DNA of 16,742 bases from DATDRQ01 sp035291645. GTDB taxonomy: Bacteria > Chloroflexota > Anaerolineae > Anaerolineales > UBA4823. Both the position numbers and the translations under genes were made by a program. Location of the stretch: NCBI GenBank assembly GCA_035291645.1, contig DATDRQ010000097.1, positions 1 through 16,742 of the forward strand, given 5' to 3'. Below are positions 1 through 5,530 of this stretch, in pieces; position 1 is the first letter of the stretch; each line of letters begins with the position of its first letter. The notes under the pieces are model-generated. The model was given only the letters and a program-made list of their open reading frames with translations. It had not been told where the DNA came from and did not search any database.

Positions 1-936
1 CCCGCCCGCTACCCCGACCTGCTGGTCGGTTTGGGCGAGCCGGACGACGCCGCCGTCTGGCGGCTTGACGAGGGGCGCGCCCTGGTGGTGACCACCGACT
101 TCTTCACCCCGGTGGTCGACAACCCCTACGATTACGGGGCGATCGCCGCCGCCAACAGCCTGTCGGACGTGTACGCCATGGGCGGGGTGCCTTTCCTGGC
201 GCTCAACGTAGCCGCCCTGCCGCCCGACCTGCCGGCCGAGGTGACGGCGGAGATCCTGCGCGGCGGCGCCGAGAAAGCCCTGGAGGCGGGCGTGGTCATC
301 GCCGGGGGTCACACCGTGCAGGACCCCGAGCCCAAGTACGGCCTGATCGCGCTCGGTTTCGTCGACCCGGCGCAGATGATCACCAAGCGCGGCGCCCGCC
401 CCGGCGACCGGCTGGTGCTGACCAAGCCGCTCGGCACCGGCACCATCACCACCGCTTTGAAGCGCGAGCAGGCCGACCCGACCGACGTCTCCGAGGCGGT
501 CGGCTGGATGAAGCGCCTCAACGCGGTCGCCAGCCAGGTGGCGTTAGAAGCCGGCGTGCGCGGTGGGACCGACATCACCGGCTTCGGCCTGCTGGGGCAC
601 GTTAATGAAATGGCGTCGGCCTCCGGCGTGGGCCTGCGTTTCTCCTTCGGGAGTATCCCGTTGCTGCGCGGCGCCCGCCGTTACGCCCAGGAGTTCATCT
701 TCCCCGGCGGCTCGTCCGACAACCGGCTGTACTTCGGCCCGCACGTCGCCTTCGACCCCGCTATCGAGGAGCCCGAGCAAATGCTGCTCTTCGACGCCCA
801 GACCAGCGGCGGGCTGCTGCTGGCGGTGCCGCCCGGGCACATGGACGCCCTGCTGGCCTCCGCCGCCCGGCGCGGCCAGCCGCTGTGGGAAGTGGGCCAG
901 GTGGTCGCCGGCGAGGGCATCCGAGTCGACCGTTAG
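1..936 (+). CDS. selD: Selenide, water dikinase (selenophosphate synthetase), 5'-truncated by the window edge
   Basis: Makes selenophosphate from selenide and ATP, the selenium donor for selenocysteine-tRNA and selenouridine. The frame is open from base 1, so the gene begins upstream; 311 C-terminal residues are visible. A TTG at 31 is not a credible start because the conserved sequence runs through it. Seen motifs are DDAAV near visible residue 15, TTDFFTPVVD, the metal/ATP-binding stretch NSLSDVYAMGG, GGHTVQDPEP, DITGFGLLGH and the C-terminal DAQTSGGLLLAV, all hallmarks of SelD. E. coli SelD has 347 residues, so roughly the first 35-45 are missing, including the Gly-rich loop with the catalytic Cys or Sec. 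Whether this enzyme is itself a selenoprotein therefore cannot be judged. A small membrane-protein gene follows 18 bases downstream, probably in the same transcript. Confidence 0.96.
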   Translation, partial: PARYPDLLVGLGEPDDAAVWRLDEGRALVVTTDFFTPVVDNPYDYGAIAAANSLSDVYAMGGVPFLALNVAALPPDLPAEVTAEILRGGAEKALEAGVVIAGGHTVQDPEPKYGLIALGFVDPAQMITKRGARPGDRLVLTKPLGTGTITTALKREQADPTDVSEAVGWMKRLNAVASQVALEAGVRGGTDITGFGLLGHVNEMASASGVGLRFSFGSIPLLRGARRYAQEFIFPGGSSDNRLYFGPHVAFDPAIEEPEQMLLFDAQTSGGLLLAVPPGHMDALLASAARRGQPLWEVGQVVAGEGIRVDR

Positions 937-954
937 TAAATGTAGAGAGGTCGT

Positions 955-1110
955 ATGGGAATCGGATTTAGCGAACTGGTGATCATCTTCGTCTCCACCC
1001 TGCTGTGCCTGGTGGTGCCGGTGGGCGCTATCCTGGTGCTGCTGGTGCTGAACTACCGCAAGGTCTCCCGCCTGGAAGCCACCATCGAGCAGCACCTGGG
1101 CGACGAGTGA
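955..1110 (+). CDS. 51-residue single-pass membrane protein downstream of selD
   Basis: A short ORF starting at ATG 955, preceded by GAGAGG four bases upstream, and ending in TGA at 1108. The product has one long hydrophobic segment (about residues 8-33, rich in V, L and I) and then a short charged tail with basic residues (NYRKVSR) followed by acidic ones (EATIEQHLGDE). The positive residues right after the segment suggest the tail lies in the cytoplasm. It has the general shape of small membrane proteins with a membrane anchor and a short amphipathic helix. I do not recognise a family. The 18-base gap to selD and the Shine-Dalgarno site support a real co-transcribed gene; a functional link to selenium is not shown. 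Confidence 0.7.
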   Translation: MGIGFSELVIIFVSTLLCLVVPVGAILVLLVLNYRKVSRLEATIEQHLGDE

Positions 1111-1152
1111 AAATAAAAAGTGAGGGTATGGGCGGAGCTGCCCATACCCTCA
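1111..1152 (-). terminator. Intrinsic terminator of the GYD-domain gene
   Basis: A perfect 13-bp inverted repeat (arms 1121-1133 and 1140-1152, TGAGGGTATGGGC and its complement) with a 6-base loop. Read on the minus strand the hairpin is followed by CTTTTTATTTT (1120-1110), the classic U-tract, 25 bases after the GYD stop codon. On the plus strand no T-run follows, so it should act mainly on the minus-strand transcript, although the hairpin also separates the converging selD unit. Confidence 0.85.
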
Positions 1153-1176
1153 CAATGACCGATATGGGGGAGAAAC

Positions 1177-1461
1177 CTAGCCCAGGCTGCCCAGGAAATC
1201 GTCGACCGGCACCGCCGGCATGGTCAGGATCTTGACGCTGCCGCGCGAGCCCATCTCGACCGACACGCGCAGCATGGTGGCGTTATCGGGACCCTCGACC
1301 ACGTTGACGAAGTCGTACGGGCCGAGCGTGGCGTACTGCTGCAAGACCCGCACGCCCATCGCCTCCAACTCCTGGTTGACCTCCTTGACGCGGCCGGGGT
1401 TGACCTTGAGGGTCTCGGCGCCCTCGTCGGTCATGGTGGAGAGCAGGATATAGACCGGCAT
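1177..1461 (-). CDS. GYD-domain protein
   Basis: A 94-residue protein matching the GYD family (PF08734): MPVYILLSTMTDEG at the start, LGPYDFVNVVEGPD in the middle, and VEMGSRGSVKILTMPAVP near the end. The family is small, has a ferredoxin-like fold and is of unknown biochemical role. A GTG at 1470 would add three residues, but it overlaps the Shine-Dalgarno sequence, so ATG 1461 is the better start. The gene converges with the selD unit and diverges from the gamma-glutamyltransferase gene. It appears to be a single-gene transcript ending at the hairpin 1121-1152. Function cannot be inferred from the neighbours. Confidence 0.9.
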   Translation of the reverse strand: MPVYILLSTMTDEGAETLKVNPGRVKEVNQELEAMGVRVLQQYATLGPYDFVNVVEGPDNATMLRVSVEMGSRGSVKILTMPAVPVDDFLGSLG

Positions 1462-1469
1462 CTGACACA

Positions 1470-1476
1470 CTCCTTT
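1470..1476 (-). promoter_or_regulatory. Shine-Dalgarno site deciding the GYD gene start
   Basis: On the minus strand AAAGGAG lies 8 bases before ATG 1461. It overlaps the alternative GTG 1470, which is therefore an unlikely start. Confidence 0.75.
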
Positions 1477-1548
1477 CGGGGAATAAAACGGGGGAACGAA
1501 CCTTGCGTTGATTCTACCCGCGATCCGAAAGAATGAATCGATCGCACG

Positions 1549-1554
1549 TATAAT
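1549..1554 (+). promoter_or_regulatory. Possible -10 element for the gamma-glutamyltransferase gene
   Basis: A perfect TATAAT stands 62 bases before the ATG in an AT-rich patch between two divergent genes. No TTGACA-like -35 is found at 16-18 bases, and there is no TG extension, so this rests on the hexamer and its position only. Confidence 0.4.
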
Positions 1555-1616
1555 TAAACCAGACCATCACTTTCCACTTTTATCCTTGTCCGAGTGTAAC
1601 CGTCGAGCCGCCTGCC

Positions 1617-3266
1617 ATGCAATTTGCCGACCCTGATCCCCCCCTGCAGTTCGCCTCGCGCCGTTCGCCGGTCCTGGGCCGGCGCGGCATGGTCGCCACC
1701 TCCCAGCCGCTGGCGGTCGCGGCCGGGCTGGAGGTCCTGGGGCGCGGCGGGAACGCCGCCGACGCGGCCGTGGCTGCTGCCGCCGCCCTCAACGTGACCG
1801 AGCCGACCTCCACCGGCCTGGGCGGGGACTGCTTCGCCCTGTATTTCGACGCCGCCTCCCGCCGGGTGAGCGCCTTGAACGGCTCCGGGCGCGCCCCGGG
1901 TGCCCTGACGCTGGAGCGCCTGCGCCGGGAGGGCTTCGACCGGGAGCTGCCCCCCTTCCACCCCTACACCATCACCGTGCCGGGGGCCTGCGCCGCCTGG
2001 TGCGACCTGCTCGAGCGCCATGGACGCCTGTCGATGCGTGCAGCGCTGGCCCCCGCCGTGCGCCTGGCGGAGGGCGGCTTTCCGGTGGCCCCCATCACCG
2101 CCTATTACTGGGCGCGCGGCGTCGAGCGCCAGCTGCGCCACGCCCAGGGCGGGCTGGAGCTGACCCTCGCGGGTCGCGCCCCGCGTCCCGGCGAGATCTT
2201 CCGCAACCCCGGCCTGGCGCGTTCCCTGCGCCGGATAGGCGAGGGCGGCAAAGACGCCTTCTACCGGGGCGAGATCGGCGCAGCGATTGCGAACGCGATC
2301 CAGTCGGCCGGCGGCTGCCTGAGCCTGGAGGATTTAGCCGCCCATGCCAGCACCTGGGAAGCGCCCCTCTGCGTGGATTACCGCGGCGTGCGCCTGTGGG
2401 AGTGCCCGCCCAACGGTCAGGGGCTGGCTGCCCTGCTCGGGCTCAACCTGCTGGAGGGCTTCGACCTGGCCGGCCTGCCTCCGCTCGGCCACGAACGCCT
2501 GCATTTAGAGATCGAAGCCATGCGCCTGGCCTTCGCCGACGCCGCCTGGTACGTAGCCGACCCGGCTTTCAATCCTGCCCCGCTGGAGGCGCTGCTCTCC
2601 AGGGATTATGCCGCCCAGCGCCGCCGGCTGATCGACCCGGCCCGGGCGGCACTCGACCAACGGCGCGGCGCGCCCTTCGTCTCTTCCGACACGGTTTACT
2701 TGAGCGTCGTAGACGGGGAAGGCAACGCCTGCTCGCTGATCAACAGCAACTACATGGGTTTCGGCACCGGCCTCGTCCCGCCCGGCTGGGGTTTCACGCT
2801 GCAGAATCGCGGCCACAACTTCAGCCTGGACCCCGACCACCCCAACGCCCTGGCTCCCGGCAAGCGCCCCTACCACACCATCATCCCCGCCCTGTTGACC
2901 CGCCCGGGCGAAGCCGGCGAAGAACTGCTGGCCTGCTTCGGCGTGATGGGCGGCTTCATGCAGCCGCAGGGCCACCTGCAGGTGGTGGTAGCCCTGGTCG
3001 ATGACCATCTCGATCCCCAGGCCGCCCTGGACCGGCCGCGCTTCTGCATCCAGGACGGCCCGGCGGGCGGGCGCCTCGCCCTGGAGGAAGGCATTCCCGA
3101 GGAAACGCTCGCCGCCCTGGCGCGCATGGGCCACCCGGTCGAGCGGGTCAGCGGGCACGCCCGGGCGACGTTCGGGCGCGGCCAGATCATCCTGCGCGAC
3201 CCCGAGAGCGGCGTGCTGTGGGGCGGCAGCGACCCGCGCGCCGATGGCTGCGCCATGGCTCTGTAA
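1617..3266 (+). CDS. ggt: Gamma-glutamyltransferase family protein (YwrD-like)
   Basis: An N-terminal nucleophile hydrolase that transfers or hydrolyses gamma-glutamyl groups, for example from glutathione. It has 549 residues. Seen motifs are GMVATSQPLA, GGNAADAAVAAA and EPTSTGLGGD near the N-terminus, and GSGRAP around residue 92. The autoprocessing site follows, with Thr359 (codon 2691) in DTVYLSVVD and then NYMGFGTGLV. The C-terminus carries GGSDPRADGCAMAL. Cleavage before Thr359 would give a large chain of about 358 residues and a small one of about 191. There is no signal peptide, unlike the periplasmic E. coli enzyme, so a cytoplasmic location is inferred; the N-terminus resembles the Bacillus YwrD branch. 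GVMGGFMQPQGH sits where secreted enzymes have the SPGG-type oxyanion loop. No clear Shine-Dalgarno precedes the ATG. Confidence 0.92.
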   Translation: MQFADPDPPLQFASRRSPVLGRRGMVATSQPLAVAAGLEVLGRGGNAADAAVAAAAALNVTEPTSTGLGGDCFALYFDAASRRVSALNGSGRAPGALTLERLRREGFDRELPPFHPYTITVPGACAAWCDLLERHGRLSMRAALAPAVRLAEGGFPVAPITAYYWARGVERQLRHAQGGLELTLAGRAPRPGEIFRNPGLARSLRRIGEGGKDAFYRGEIGAAIANAIQSAGGCLSLEDLAAHASTWEAPLCVDYRGVRLWECPPNGQGLAALLGLNLLEGFDLAGLPPLGHERLHLEIEAMRLAFADAAWYVADPAFNPAPLEALLSRDYAAQRRRLIDPARAALDQRRGAPFVSSDTVYLSVVDGEGNACSLINSNYMGFGTGLVPPGWGFTLQNRGHNFSLDPDHPNALAPGKRPYHTIIPALLTRPGEAGEELLACFGVMGGFMQPQGHLQVVVALVDDHLDPQAALDRPRFCIQDGPAGGRLALEEGIPEETLAALARMGHPVERVSGHARATFGRGQIILRDPESGVLWGGSDPRADGCAMAL

Positions 3267-3305
3267 GCGTCTATCAAGAACACGAAGGGAGATAAAAGAT
3301 AAATC

Positions 3306-3314
3306 TGCTAAAAT
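3306..3314 (+). promoter_or_regulatory. Extended -10 promoter upstream of the broken toxin-like gene
   Basis: TGC-TAAAAT fits the extended -10 consensus TGnTATAAT with one mismatch. It ends 9 bases before ATG 3324, so a start about 7 bases downstream would leave a leader of only a few bases. No -35 is recognisable. Confidence 0.4.
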
Positions 3315-3323
3315 TGTAATGAG

Positions 3324-3635
3324 ATGCTGGTTGTACGTTCGCGCAATGGTGTTTTAGTTCGTTTGACGGAGGAGCGCTGGTAACATATCACGCGCCGCCA
3401 TCCGGAGATGCTAGAACAGAGGGAACGAACGCTGGAAACCGTGTCCGAGCCAGAATTAATCCTGGAAGGCGATTTTGGTGAATTGCTAGCCGTCCGGTTC
3501 TACACTGAGACACCTGTAACCAGCAAGTTCTTGGTTGTTGTATATCGTGAGAATAGTCCAGAGGATGGTTTCGTCCTAACTGCCTACTTTACCAGCGCTT
3601 TTTCTTCCCGGAGGATTGCGGTATGGAAGCGATAA
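3324..3635 (+). pseudogene. Toxin-like (putative RelE/PBECR-type nuclease) gene interrupted by an in-frame TAA
   Basis: From ATG 3324 the frame reads MLVVRSRNGVLVRLTEERW, then TAA at 3381-3383, then HITRRHPEML and onward to TAA-free sequence ending at 3635. The two parts join into one 103-codon protein with the pattern LTEERW-x-HI-x-x-x-HPE, an acidic middle, KFLVVVYRE and a C-terminal FVLTAYFTS. I associate this pattern with small proteins of the BECR/PBECR RNase type often found beside DUF2283 genes; that family assignment is from memory and tentative. The stop could come from a single CAA to TAA change. The internal ATG 3408 has CGGAG directly abutting it, too close for normal initiation, and would lose the conserved W-HI-HPE region. 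The 3' end overlaps the DUF2283 gene by 13 bases, as toxin-antitoxin pairs do. Confidence 0.65.
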
Positions 3636-3847
3636 AAATCCTAGAACGGCCTTCTGATTTACAGTGGGAATATGACGAGGAAGCGGATGTTCTTTATCTC
3701 TCAGTAGGAGAACCGAGGCAAGGGGTGGGTATGGATATCGGTGAAGGCATCATTGTACGGTATGACGAAGCTGAGAAAGAAGTGCTAGGACTGACCCTGA
3801 TCGGATTGCGCGCCCGCGTCTTAAAGAATCTTGTTAATCGTTCTTGA
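3623..3847 (+). CDS. DUF2283-family protein, possible antitoxin partner
   Basis: A 74-residue protein with the DUF2283 (PF10049) signature: WEYDEEADVLYLSVGEP at residues 16-32, then GIIVRYDEAEKEVLGLTLIG. The family forms a small beta-rich domain of unproven function. It is often encoded next to toxin-like genes, so an antitoxin role is reasonable but inferred. Its start lies inside the 3' end of the broken toxin-like gene (13-base overlap), suggesting the two were translationally coupled. The codon and base composition is noticeably less GC-rich than in the flanking ggt and ferritin genes, as in the rest of the 3280-4300 island. The reading frame itself is intact. Confidence 0.82.
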   Translation: MEAIKILERPSDLQWEYDEEADVLYLSVGEPRQGVGMDIGEGIIVRYDEAEKEVLGLTLIGLRARVLKNLVNRS

Positions 3848-3955
3848 GTAACTCACAACCATCAAAATCTTCCTAACCGATAACCTTCAGCTTGATCAAT
3901 CTTGCTCTGAAGAAAGTTCACGGGTTTTTTTGAAGCCGGGTGCCAGACGAAGGAT

Positions 3956-4294
3956 ATGATGGCTGATATGTTGAACTATAAAAATTATACAGGAATCGTG
4001 GAGCATGATCCGCACGGCCGCATCTTTACCGGGGAAGTCATTGGTTTGCGGGACACGATCACATTTCAAGGGCGAACGCCCGATGAGCTGGAACATTCCT
4101 TTCGTGAATCGATCGACTTTTACCTGGAAATGTGCGCCAGGGACGGGATTCAGCCCAGTCGGCCGTTCTCTGGGCGCTTTAACGTCCGGCTTAACCCGGA
4201 AACCCATCGGAAAATCGCCGAAAACGCCGCGCGCGAACGTAAGAGTCTCAACCAATGGGTGGTGGAAGCGATAGAGAAAGCCCTATACCACTAA
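3956..4294 (+). CDS. HicB-family antitoxin (orphan)
   Basis: A 112-residue protein of the type II HicB family. The N-terminal half has the HicB alpha/beta domain (NYTGIVEHDPHGRIFTGEV, then GLRDTITFQG and TPDELEHSFRESIDFYLE). The C-terminal half from residue 75 looks like a ribbon-helix-helix DNA-binding segment (FNVRLNPETHRKIAENA, then KSLNQWVVEAIEKAL). In complete modules HicB neutralises the RNA-cleaving toxin HicA and represses the operon. No hicA is visible on either side: 108 bases of non-coding sequence precede it and ferritin follows. The start is uncertain. ATG 3956, 3959 and 3968 are in frame, AGGA abuts the first, and many relatives begin at the MLNYK equivalent (3968). Confidence 0.85.
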   Translation: MMADMLNYKNYTGIVEHDPHGRIFTGEVIGLRDTITFQGRTPDELEHSFRESIDFYLEMCARDGIQPSRPFSGRFNVRLNPETHRKIAENAARERKSLNQWVVEAIEKALYH

Positions 4295-4312
4295 GCACCT
4301 CATCCGGAAAAC

Positions 4313-4347
4313 TCCCCATGTTATAATTGTCTGGGGATCTCTGGGGA
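4313..4347 (+). promoter_or_regulatory. Repeated TGGGGA boxes around the ferritin promoter (possible operator)
   Basis: TCCCCA (4313-4318), the inverse of TGGGGA, lies directly upstream of the extended -10. TGGGGA follows at 4332-4337 and again at 4342-4347, the last two being part of a direct repeat TCTGGGGA with a 10-base period. The boxes therefore flank the -10 and cover the predicted transcription start at about 4334, as expected for a repressor site. The regulator is unknown; iron control is an inference from the gene served. Confidence 0.4.
4319..4327 (+). promoter_or_regulatory. Extended -10 promoter of the ferritin gene
   Basis: TGT-TATAAT is a perfect match to the extended -10 consensus. 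It is 75 bases upstream of the ferritin ATG and just after the hicB stop codon. No clear -35 is seen at 17 bases, which an extended -10 does not require. Confidence 0.6.
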
Positions 4348-4402
4348 AATCAACACCACGCCGCCAGGCGGGTTAAACACCACTCTAGATAGGAGCCATT
4401 CC

Positions 4403-4897
4403 ATGTTAATCAGCAAAGAGCTGCAAGACGCCATGAACGCCCAGATCGGCAGCGAATTCGGCGCCAGCATGCAGTACCTGGGCATCGCCGCCTACTTCCA
4501 GCAGGAGAACCTGGCCCTGCTCGCCAGGCTGTTCTTCGAACAGGCCGAAGAGGAGAAAGATCACGCCATGAAGTTCGTCCATTATGTCCTGGACACCATG
4601 GGCGAGCTGCGCATCCCGGTCATTCGAGAGGCAAAATTCGACTTTTCCTCGGCCGAAGAGGCGGTCGCGGCGGCCTTGACCTGGGAGCAGGAGGTCACCC
4701 GGCAGATCAACAACCTGATGTCGATCGCCCAGTCCCAGAACGATTACCTGGGGTGTAAATTCCTGGATTGGTTCGTCGAGGAGCAGCTGGAGGAGATCAA
4801 CAAGATGGACCAGTTATTGAGCGTGATCCGCCGGGCCGGCGAGAAGAACCTGCTCATGGTGGAGGCCTACCTGATCCACGTCGGCGAGGGGGAGTAA
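4403..4897 (+). CDS. ftnA: Ferritin (FtnA-type iron storage protein)
   Basis: A 164-residue non-haem ferritin that should assemble into a 24-subunit shell, oxidise Fe(II) and store it as mineral. Ferroxidase ligands can be placed by comparison with E. coli FtnA: Glu18 in IGSEF, Glu51 and His54 in EEEKDHAMKF, Glu95 in TWEQEV, and Glu127, Gln128 and Glu131 in WFVEEQLEE. Length and the four-helix pattern agree with the family. The ATG is preceded by AGGAG seven bases upstream. It stands alone as a transcription unit, with its own extended -10 promoter, repeated boxes that may be an operator, and a terminator at 5097-5131 about 200 bases downstream, after an inserted repeat element. An iron-sulfur cluster protein (Nfu) is convergent on the other side of the gap. 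Confidence 0.96.
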   Translation: MLISKELQDAMNAQIGSEFGASMQYLGIAAYFQQENLALLARLFFEQAEEEKDHAMKFVHYVLDTMGELRIPVIREAKFDFSSAEEAVAAALTWEQEVTRQINNLMSIAQSQNDYLGCKFLDWFVEEQLEEINKMDQLLSVIRRAGEKNLLMVEAYLIHVGEGE

Positions 4898-4926
4898 AAC
4901 CGAAACACGAGGATTATCTCCAGGAA

Positions 4927-5050
4927 TGTCATTCTGAACGGAGCCCTTCGCAGGCTCAGGGTAAACTTCGCGGAGTGAAGAATCCCTGATCACCAGTTAT
5001 TCAAATTAGGATGGCAGGGATTCCTCGTCGCTGCGCTCCTCGGAATGACA
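4927..5050 (+). repeat. Imperfect inverted-repeat element with TGTCATTC ends
   Basis: A non-coding element of about 124 bp bounded by TGTCATTC (4927-4934) and its complement GAATGACA (5043-5050). A nested pair GAATCCCTG (4980-4988) and CAGGGATTC (5015-5023) lies inside. The text between (GAACGGAGC, AGTGAAGAATCC, TCGCTGCGCTCCTCGG) resembles dispersed GTCATTCTGAGC...GAATGACA elements that I recall as multi-copy in many environmental genomes. Only one copy is present here, so its repetitive nature is inferred. It sits between the ferritin stop codon and its terminator. Confidence 0.55.
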
Positions 5051-5096
5051 AAATCCTGATCGCCAGGCCGGCAGCACTCCACGAGGAGAGGATCTA

Positions 5097-5131
5097 AAAA
5101 AGGCATCTCGAACTTTGCGAGATGCCTTTTT
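5097..5131. terminator. Bidirectional intrinsic terminator between ferritin and the Nfu unit
   Basis: A 14-bp inverted repeat, AAAAAGGCATCTCG (5097-5110) with its complement (5118-5131) and a 7-base loop. The A-run on the left and the T-run on the right (CTTTTTATTTT) give a U-tract in both directions. It lies between the converging ferritin and nfu genes and can serve both. Confidence 0.88.
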
Positions 5132-5141
5132 ATTTTAGGAC

Positions 5142-5223
5142 TTACGCAGTTGGCAGGAGAATGGGGGTGTTTGGGCGGGCGAAGCCCGCCCAAACACCCC
5201 CAATTTCAACCTCAACTGCGTAA
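5142..5223. repeat. 82-bp nested palindrome with 11-bp terminal inverted repeats (MITE- or REP-like)
   Basis: Outer arms TTACGCAGTTG (5142-5152) and CAACTGCGTAA (5213-5223) are perfect. Inside lies a perfect 18-bp stem, GGGGGTGTTTGGGCGGGC (5163-5180) and its complement (5184-5201), around a GAA loop. Short unpaired spacers of 10 and 11 bases separate the two levels. There is no coding capacity. Terminal inverted repeats around a hairpin suggest a miniature non-autonomous element or an extragenic palindrome. It is inserted beside the terminator, in a place where it disturbs no gene. Confidence 0.75.
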
Positions 5224-5251
5224 CTTCTATATTTTATTGTTTGCTCTAAGG

Positions 5252-5509
5252 TCAGGCTGCCGACTCGACCCGCACCTCCGGGAAGAACTGGCGCACCGTG
5301 CCCTCCACCCAGCCGTGCAGGGTGCTGGGCAGGAGCGGGCAGCCCAGGCAGGCGCCCCCCAGGCGCACCCGGGCAATTTTTCCATCGAATGAGATTAGTT
5401 CAACCGAGCCGCCGTGGAAGTGCTCAACATAAGCGCTGATCTGTTCGACCAGGGCGCTCAGGCGCTGCTCCGCGGTCGCTTCAGGGGCGTTGTTCAAAGG
5501 ACTGATCAT
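5252..5509 (-). CDS. Stand-alone NifU C-terminal domain (Nfu) protein
   Basis: An 85-residue protein consisting of little more than an NifU-C domain. These proteins hold a [4Fe-4S] cluster across a dimer and pass it to apo-proteins. The signature is clear: FHGGSVELISFDG at about residues 31-43, then VRLGGACLGCPLLPSTL with the CxxC ligands (ACLGCP), and FPEVRVE near the C-terminus. It starts 21 bases after the stop codon of the cNMP-domain gene on the same strand, so the two are probably one transcript. CGAGG nine bases upstream of the ATG is a weak Shine-Dalgarno. It ends towards the terminator at 5097-5131. No IscS, SufBCD or other cluster-assembly genes are in the window. Confidence 0.9.
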   Translation of the reverse strand: MISPLNNAPEATAEQRLSALVEQISAYVEHFHGGSVELISFDGKIARVRLGGACLGCPLLPSTLHGWVEGTVRQFFPEVRVESAA

Positions 5510-5530
5510 CTCAACTGGCCTCGGGTAAAC

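Noticed and set aside
2000..3004. 334-codon plus-strand ORF inside the gamma-glutamyltransferase gene
   Set aside because: Arg/Pro-rich translation with no family resemblance, wholly overlapping a well-supported gene in another frame; a high-GC shadow.
3408..3635. Intact 75-residue protein starting at ATG 3408
   Set aside because: The CGGAG abuts the ATG with no spacing, and the conserved W-x-HI-x-x-x-HPE region continues upstream across the TAA, which fits a pseudogene better.
3908..3955. hicA remnant upstream of hicB
   Set aside because: Only about 15 codons with a faint likeness (FFEAG) precede hicB after a TGA; too short to support.
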